Of a stretch of DNA of 64,000 nucleotides, positions 56,643 through 64,000 are shown piece after piece. This DNA is from Astropecten irregularis (taxonomy: Eukaryota > Echinodermata > Asteroidea > Paxillosida > Astropectinidae). A program made the translations under genes and the position numbers. Numbering within the stretch: position 1 is the first letter of the stretch; every line of letters begins with the position of its first letter. The notes under the pieces were generated by a model. The model did no database searches. It was not told the origin of the DNA and saw only the letters and a program-made list of their open reading frames with translations. The stretch lies in contig OZ020248.1 of the NCBI GenBank assembly GCA_963971285.1, positions 24,697,873 through 24,761,872 of the forward strand. The letters run 5' to 3'.

Positions 56643-56974
56643 AAGGCCTAAACAAAAAATTGTTGTGTTGCCCTCAAGTGAAAACAATTGAAATTTTGGG
56701 TCGGTCGGTCGACTTTTTTTATTTTTGTTTGGATTTTTTTTGCCAGACTTTCAAATGGATTTATGGTCACCAGGGCTTATAAATCAACGGTCTTGGGTCG
56801 TTTTGAGGAGACACGCTTTTTTTACTGCTAAATCTTACATTTTCTGTCAAAAATGGTGAGTTTTTATACTTTAGGACTCAGAGAAAAAAAACAAAGAAAA
56901 CAAAAATCCCGACCCAAAATTTTGGCATTTTACGGTCGGTCGCTGAGGGCAACACAACAATTTTTTTAGGCCTA
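56643..56974 (+). mobile_element. MITE family B, copy 3
   Basis: AGGCCTAAACAAAAAATTGT, then TGTTGCCCTCA at the left and GAGGGCAACACAACAATTTT, then AGGCCTAA at the right form the inverted ends, flanked by TAA on both sides. It is the best preserved of the three copies. Confidence 0.85.
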
Positions 56975-57564
56975 ATTTGGGTGGACCTTTATTTTATAAG
57001 TCACTGACTTGATTTGAGCCATTGCTAAGAAAGCTGAGTCAAGTAAATTGCTTGCAATGACTAGACTTGACACTTGCCTTTGTGAAGTTGAGACATCACA
57101 AGCTTCCTATACATTACTACACAATGCTGCTGGCCACAAATTACCCTTTTTGCAAATGGCAATATAAAATATGTATTATGATGTTTCTTTATGCATGGAG
57201 TCTCATACATGATTCAAGACATTTTGAATACATGGTGGAAATTCATTGTAAGGTTTATTGTAGCTGTTTATGATTTCTGAAAAGAAACTTAAAAGAACCC
57301 CATTATTTCATAAAGTTCTTTCTGCACAGTGTGATCTGTATTCTACCTCGAAACCACGTAAGTCCTTCAGTGCTAGTGGTTTCTCGGTAGAATCATAATT
57401 AAACTTCAATTACATTTCATTTATTTCGTTTAATTTTAAATTATCATGAGAACTCTCAACAACAAGTCATGATTCTTTTACACAATACAGTCATGTTATT
57501 GGTGATCCTCCCAAAGGAGTACAATTCTTGCAAATTACTGATTTATTATGATAGCCTGATTATA

Positions 57565-57660
57565 ATATGGTAGCGTTGGTACAGTATTTCGAAGGTCGCT
57601 GGTTCGAATCCTGCTCCAGTAAATTTTTCTTTGTTCACTTAATCACTTTTCAATGAGTTC
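57565..57660 (+). repeat. tRNA-derived SINE, copy 2
   Basis: TGGTAGCGTTGGTACAG (A box) and GCTGGTTCGAATCCTGCTCC (B box) are followed by AGTAAATTTTTCTTTGTTCA and CTTTTCAATGAG, the same tail as at 41336-41436 on the other strand. Confidence 0.75.
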
Positions 57661-57974
57661 TTCTAGGTATACCTTGATAGTGTTTTGCATGTAATTGCAG
57701 ATTTGCAGTGCCTGAAATTCCCTATTAATTGATCAATGTGACCTATTTTTCTGTTAAACATGACTTCCATTTCTGCTATATTGCTAATTATAACATCTTG
57801 CTGTTTGTGAACTCCCTCACCCAATAATGCAGAATTGACTGACCCAAACAAACTTTCCACATTATATCATACCGGTATGCTTTGTGTTTATTTTTGTAAT
57901 TATCTATAACCTCTTCCTGTTTAGGCATTAGGTCAAAAGTAGTCCTTTCTAAATCTGAGTCCCCTGGTATTAAA

Positions 57975-58155
57975 TGCCAGGCCTGGGATTAAGTTCCGAA
58001 AGGGGCAAACCGGCAAGACCACTTTTCAATTGCAAGGGCCACTTCCATTGGGAAAAACATAATGTCTATGGAAATATTTGCAGGGGCACCAAGGCCAAGA
58101 ACCAGGGCAACAAAGGCCATGGCCTCCGTGGCCACCGTTTAATTCCAGGCTTGAA
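57975..58155. repeat. Element with CCAGGCCTGG-type ends
   Basis: The left end CCAGGCCTGGGATTAA and the right end TTTAATTCCAGGCTTG are imperfect inverted repeats. The interior is richer in G+C (CAAGGCCAAGAACCAGGGCA) and has short inverted words such as GGCCATGGCC. Probably a MITE. Confidence 0.5.
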
Positions 58156-58159
58156 GTGC

Positions 58160-61100
58160 ACATAATATTTAATAAACATTTATAATGTTCTTTAACAAAA
58201 CTGTGGAGTCTGGACTAGGCCAATTTTCTTGAGATGCAAATATTTTTTTCAGTATCAATAACATTTTATCATACTGCAAAATAACCATGTTGAACGAACA
58301 AGTTTTAAAATGTCACAAGTCGACATGCCGGAGCTGCACTTTGTATGGTACCAGTCCTGAAGATGCCTGTATGGCATGCTTCACAGTGCAAAAGCCTGCA
58401 GTTTCGCAAAGAACATGTGTGCGTACAATTTGGATCTTGTTTTTCGCATCATGGCAGCCAACCACTGACTGTGAGACAATGATAGTCATCTGTGTTGATA
58501 AGACAACCATATAAAATGAATGCCACAAAGGACTGAGATTTGACTATGGCCTACTAGGTCAACCAATGAAACATGCATGCTCCTTTGCTCTGTGGGTCAA
58601 CTTGAAGGGGGTAAATCGCTCGCCACGCAGTGCATTCCTTTCCTCCATGATATAACCATGGGGCTAGGTCAGAGCTTCCTACTCCTAGCTCCATGATCTA
58701 ACAATACATGCACAGCATGGAGTGAGGAACTTTAAATGTTTCCTGGTTCTAAACTAAGAAGGAACTACATAGTACATGTATGCCTATGTAGTACATGTAG
58801 TAGGCCTGTATGTTACGTACGCAATAAACCATGATGGGATGGGATAGCCATACAGTTATCTCCATGAATATATGTTTATCTCCGTTGAAAGGTTAAAAGA
58901 CTTGATTTATCTAATAATACTGATGACGATAAGGTTAATTAAACTTTCAACTTACTCATTCCGGGCTCATTTTCATGACTTTCGGGCAACTTGAACTTTC
59001 ACGACTCAAATTCTTCCCGCCTGACATTCTTGCACGTGGAAATTGACAGCACGACCTTGTAAATCATCAACATCCGGTTCAAAGGCGAATGGTTGCATAG
59101 GGGTGTTGATACATTTTTCGTACAGTATTTTTATAATATTATTCATGTGGAGGGAATCAAGACAAGAACAATCAAAAATATATTTTATTTTTTACTTTTA
59201 AAGTTGTTTTAAATGTGTTCATTGTTTGTATTTGATTTTCCTTAGTAATTAATGTAGTAATGACACCCCTTTCTTTAGTAAAATGGTCCGGTCCTTCTCA
59301 GTGATTGTTTGTAATATATTATACATGTAGATGACGATGTTGGCGAATACGCACTAACATACAATGGGAACTTCGAACCATCTACACGTTCTTGTGATAT
59401 TTGTATTTATCGTCTGCTGGCTGTGAATGACAGGCAATGCATGCACGCTATGCACGGCGTGCACACGTTGATGGTGCGGAGCGTGTGAAGAACAAGATTG
59501 GACGACAAACATCGCCTCTTTTAAATACTTAATATTTATATTTTGGCGGAAATTCATCGAGAAGAAGTGGGTAGGTAAATATTACGGTATATCAAGGTCT
59601 AGGTAGAAATAGAGCGAGGGCTCATCCAAGAAAATGTCTCCCTTTTTAAGTTGTTTGGCCAATCTTCATGTTCAACATGCACATAGATGTCGGTACAGTA
59701 CATTGCTAGTGACTAGTGTCTAAACTTGGTGATTTATATTATACCAAAGTGTACGTACATTGTAGGCATGGTAGGAGAGGCCTTGAACAAAACATATCTT
59801 GTTCTACCTCTTTTCGTCAGTTCTGCCGTAGTTTAGTCATAAATCATTTACCAAACAGAGAAATTGACACAACAAAAAATGGACAGAAAATAATTTCTTA
59901 TGAATTTATATATAATATAGGCCTACTATAGGCCTATGCCAATTTCACACGAAGTGGTGTTGACCTTTCATTTGCAAAGTTATAAAGTTGCATACCTACA
60001 CTTCACATTATTGCTCATTGACTATTTGACTTGACCAAAAAAAAAATTTAAACACAATTAAATTTTCGACCTAAAACTTTGGTCACCTCTTTTAGGCCTA
60101 TGGCTGAAAAAAAAAGAAGAGATGAGTTAATTCCTGCAAGGTAAAGTTTTTTCCAAAAGGGTGTGATTTGTTGTGTTTGTTTATTGTTTTGGGTACATGT
60201 TTGCCAAATGCTTCTCTTTATACCAATATATGCCTTCCATCCTTTTTTTTAATCTGGTTAAAAATATTCATATTTTAACCAACTGTTCAACTAATTGGTT
60301 AATGAATTATTATGACTCCCAACACTAATCAGTTCCTAATTGATCACTCAAGTCGATGGTGAGTCTAGTATTACTAATTCCTGTATTAAACTTTGCAAAC
60401 TATATTTTGGACTGCGTTGGTTACATTTAAGTTGAATCTTTCCAAGACAGACGAACATCAAAAAGTTTGACATAAGCCATGTTAATTGATTCACGATTGA
60501 CTCGAGTCTGGCTCACATATTCCCATCTGGTCACAGCGACATGCACACACCATGGACGAAAGTTCCTCCATGCACACACCATGTAAAATGCATACTACTG
60601 TACATTAAGTACTGTGCATTTCTGTATATCCGAAACTGAAACTCAATGATAGAATTTTCCCTGCATTATTGATATTCAGGGGAACATGATTCCTGAACTT
60701 AACCTCCAATGGTGTTACTTTTCAGTGGTGAAGTTCATAGACTCGACATTCCATTGATAGGATTGATGACAATTTGACCAACTCTAGAAGCAGTATGTGA
60801 CTCCCTTTTAGTTTTACTACCAGTGAACTTTAACATGTGAGTGGAATAAGATAAGAAATGGAATTCAGGAGTTTTGAAATGGGAAACTTTGATAAAAAAA
60901 TAGTTGACCCTGCGATGGAATTTGTCGCTGTTTCAAATGGGTCCCTGAGAAAATATGACCTAGCTGATCCGAGTGTATTCAAATAATTTCTGTTGCACAA
61001 GCTGGAATACCTGCTTGCTTTTACAAGCATTTGTTTTGAAAAGGGCTGAATAAATGTGTGTACATGTTCTGAAATTTCCAATGGAAAAACGTGACCTACT

Positions 61101-62255
61101 TTTCACAGCTTAAGTTGAACCATTGTAATATGACTATCCTGCTGTTGAATACAACTTCCATGGCTACATAAACTACAGTGTCAATGGGAGGCTGTATAGC
61201 TGCAGTGTAACTGATATGTTTCTCTAGGCGTAGAAGGCAAAATAATGTTCTTCTTTTTGGGCTCCTGCTGTGGTTGGTGTTAATTTCCTCACAGTCAAGC
61301 TTCTTGTGCCTTGTTGTGGAAAGAGGTCAAATGTTAGCTTCACATTATAAGCAGGATGTCATGAAGCAGCCGTTAACCTCCTTAAATCTGTGCCCTGTAA
61401 TAAATCTTAAGAATTAAGGGACTGCAAGCTCTCTAAGGGGGATAAATTTGAGTATTTTTCACACTCAGAGTTCTGTTGAGTTTGATGATGTAGGGTTTAT
61501 TCTGTCTCTGGACTTTAAGCAGATTAAAAGTCTGACTGCTGCGATTTCTAGTACAAGTAATCATTTGGGCTTTGTACACATGTATCTCACTTAATTGACA
61601 AGTACGTACTATGCAAAGTTTCTTGTCAAACTTTATATTTCAGGAGCACACTCATAATTGTTTGTTGTTTTCAATTATCTTTCACTGACTTTTGGATTGC
61701 CAAATGGCAATCTATTTCTATACCAGAGAATTATTGAATTAAGCCTATATGTCATTAATTTGTATTTAGATGTGTTATCACAAATTGATGCATGTCTTTG
61801 TTTGAACTCCATGATCCAGCATATAATGAATGCACTTGTAATAATTTCAGCCCAGATTATTTCTTTTCTCGTGAAATTTTTTTTTTTCCCAAAAAACTTC
61901 AGGGGAAGGGACATTTTTTTTATACTACATTATAAGTTTTAGGTAAAATTAACTTGAAATATGAATCAATTTTGAATTCGTGTTTGCTGCTGTTCTGGTT
62001 AATTCCTTAATAATTGTTACTATTAAGATCTATATGATTATCCTGTTTGGGGTGATTATCAGCCATCAAAATCTGTGTGCTTAACTGCTCATTTGCTCTT
62101 TCCATGTTGATTAGTATTTATGCCTACTTAAAATTTTTGTTGAGAAAAAAAAAAAATCCCTCTATTATTTACGGAATTATTCTGAAATATTCATTGCTTT
62201 CCCAAGCTTGATGAGCTCTGACGAAAAATGGTGCGTAATACATTATAATTGCAAG
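58160..62255. other. No gene seen
   Basis: AT-rich sequence with short frames and no supported exon. Near 60540-60590 the phrase CATGCACACACCATG occurs twice as a direct repeat. Confidence 0.4.
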
Positions 62256-62668
62256 AAGGCAGTGATCGGTGAGCTTGATGCCACAGTCTGATCAGACGCT
62301 AGTGTCTCACGGGCCCCTCCAACGATACGCTCTGTTTCAGATGCGAGCCGGCTGCCCCGAGAATTGCCACAGGTAGAGTGTGGATGTTTTGTAAGCCGTG
62401 TAAGAACTGAATGCACGCTGCATCTCCTTGCAAACCGTCCCGGGTGATGCGGGGGATATCACTTTGGATCGCTGTCTGCGTGACTGCAGCTGTGAGATTG
62501 CAACAAGAACGTTACATCTAGAAGTTTGCTCGGCGTTCCCTTTTAGCGAGCAGTTGGTGATTTCATCAGTGTTTTTGAAATAATCTGGACAGACACTCAG
62601 TCATGAGCAGGAGTATATGTTGTGTTACTTGATTTTGTGGATAGTACCGTATACATGAAAGACAGGGT
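62256..62668 (+). promoter_or_regulatory. Possible promoter and first exon of a gene running off the right edge
   Basis: This stretch is clearly richer in G+C and CpG than its surroundings and ends in ACATGAAAGACAGG|GTGAGTTTG, a good donor with an ATG four codons before it. No homology can be judged from four codons. It may be a 5' exon of a gene beyond the window, or nothing. Confidence 0.2.
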
Positions 62669-63569
62669 GAGTTTGTACACTTCTTGCATTTTTCTTTTCT
62701 TTCCATTTGATCTTAGATGCATATGGGCAGTGGGTTTTCCAGCTGGCCATATGCTGTTATGATCTCCATCCCTTGTGACCCTTGGTTGAAATTTTCTGCT
62801 TTTTGAGAAGAGCTGGCTGGAGGCTTCCATGTGAAGACAGGAAAGCACCTGTGGTTTAGAGGTATTTTTTATTGATTGATTTATTTGTTTATTTCTTCTT
62901 TTGTTTTAATCTGAACCAAAGAGAGTGTTATTACAGAGGTACATTTTGTTTTGAAATGGAAATATGAGATCAGCTCAACTCAGTTCAAAATCAAATGCAA
63001 AATCAAAATGTTCCTGTAACACTGCATTTATCAGTCACAAAACAAGTGACAGCAAAGCTGAAAAGCATTTATTGTCTTTTAAATAATTAAAATGAAATTC
63101 CAAGGGGGAAACTATAGAATTACTGATAAAATTTTACATAACAAAATGCTCATTTCAAAGGAGTTTGTAGTCTTTGAAATATCCCCCACCCCCAAACAAA
63201 AATAAAAATGAATATGGTGAATATGATGAATATGGATACTAGCAAGACAATTCTAAAAGCTGTGAATAAACCCAGAAACTTAAAGTGCACAAGTAAAACC
63301 ATTGAAACTTGGCAGCTGAATCTCTCTTCTCATTAAGCTGGAATATGTTACACTGTACATGTATTGCCATCAAGTACAATTGGCACCTGAAATGTACAGT
63401 CAGTCCTATATGTACAGGTGTATACAAATACATGTTTTAAATGTAAATACATTAATTTTTTACAGTCCAAATCTTGGACTTTTGTCCATGATTTCATTTT
63501 TCACTTTAAATTGTTCATTATCAAGAGTTTAAAAGCATCGTATTCCTTGAGCACTGCAGCTCAGGATGC

Positions 63570-63745
63570 TACAAATAGCGCTCCACACTTGCGCTAAAAA
63601 TAGCACTGGATCTCAGACAAACATTGCAACCATGCAAACGTGTGTGCGTGTGCGCGTCCATGTACACTACATGTACGTGTGTGAGACAATGTTTGTCTGA
63701 CATCCGGAGATTTTGTGACGTCATTAGTGCGGAGCGCTATTTTAC
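63570..63745. repeat. Inverted-repeat element with AAATAGCGCTCC ends
   Basis: AAATAGCGCTCCACACTT and CAGACAAACATTG at the left are matched in complement by CAATGTTTGTCTGACATCCG and GTGCGGAGCGCTATTT at the right. An extra partial end (CTAAAAATAGCACTGGATC) lies inside the left arm. Probably a MITE. Confidence 0.7.
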
Positions 63746-64000
63746 TATGTGTACAGTAATGAATGAATTCTGGCTATAAACTCGGCACACTATGCATTTA
63801 CCGAGCATTCATGGATCATGATCCATTGGAGAGGTGTGTGCATTCCACACAGTCTCATCAAGCATTGAGACATTCCTCAATTTGGTCTGCTCCGTCAATC
63901 AAGCAAGCCTTTGAGAAAGATCCTGCTAGGATCAAAACGCGTCATCAGGCCCTCCTAACTTTAAGCAATCAAGCAAGCAATCAGACTGTGAGGTGTGGCA

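Overview
The window is nuclear DNA of an invertebrate animal. Genes are split by GT-AG introns, intergenic and intronic space is AT-rich and full of short inverted-repeat elements, tRNA-derived repeats and long simple-sequence arrays, and the recognisable proteins are metazoan (Ly6/uPAR three-finger domain with GPI signal, PH domain, linker histone, THAP domain, P2X7-type ballast domain). The many AGGCCTA words and the gene content suggest a marine deuterostome such as an echinoderm; this is inference, not proof. No operons, CRISPR arrays or rRNA genes are present.

Layout. 1-7990: no gene, mobile-element debris and a (CCAAAA)n array. 8000-27400, minus strand: a 26-coding-exon gene that I reconstructed from splice sites. 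It has a signal-peptide exon, 23 very short exons coding for a Thr/Pro/Ala/Gly/Glu-rich stalk, two exons making a Ly6/uPAR-type three-finger domain and a C-terminal hydrophobic GPI-type signal. Predicted length is 626 aa. All but the last stalk exon are 3n long and in phase 1, so any of them can be skipped without breaking the frame. 27400-31186: no gene, two element copies. 31187-37858: one 6.7-kb DNA transposon of Kolobok type with TTAAAGGG at both ends. It carries two convergent spliced genes: an 825-aa THAP-domain transposase (minus strand) and a 191-aa protein that is a stand-alone P2X7 receptor intracellular (ballast) domain (plus strand). 38736-39690: a (GGGAT)n array. 39690-46980: no gene seen. 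46982-50945, plus strand: a complete five-exon gene for a 333-aa PH-domain protein with an acidic tail. 53416-53970, minus strand: an intronless H1.0-like linker histone. 54090-64000: no confident gene, possibly a first exon near 62.3-62.7 kb.

The two most interesting items are the transposon with a ballast-domain passenger gene, which offers a mobile source for this domain, and the Ly6-type surface protein whose stalk comes from a long series of interchangeable mini-exons, five of them in a recent tandem duplication. At least three families of small elements in the window share the TTAA-AGG termini of the large transposon and may be mobilised by such a transposase.
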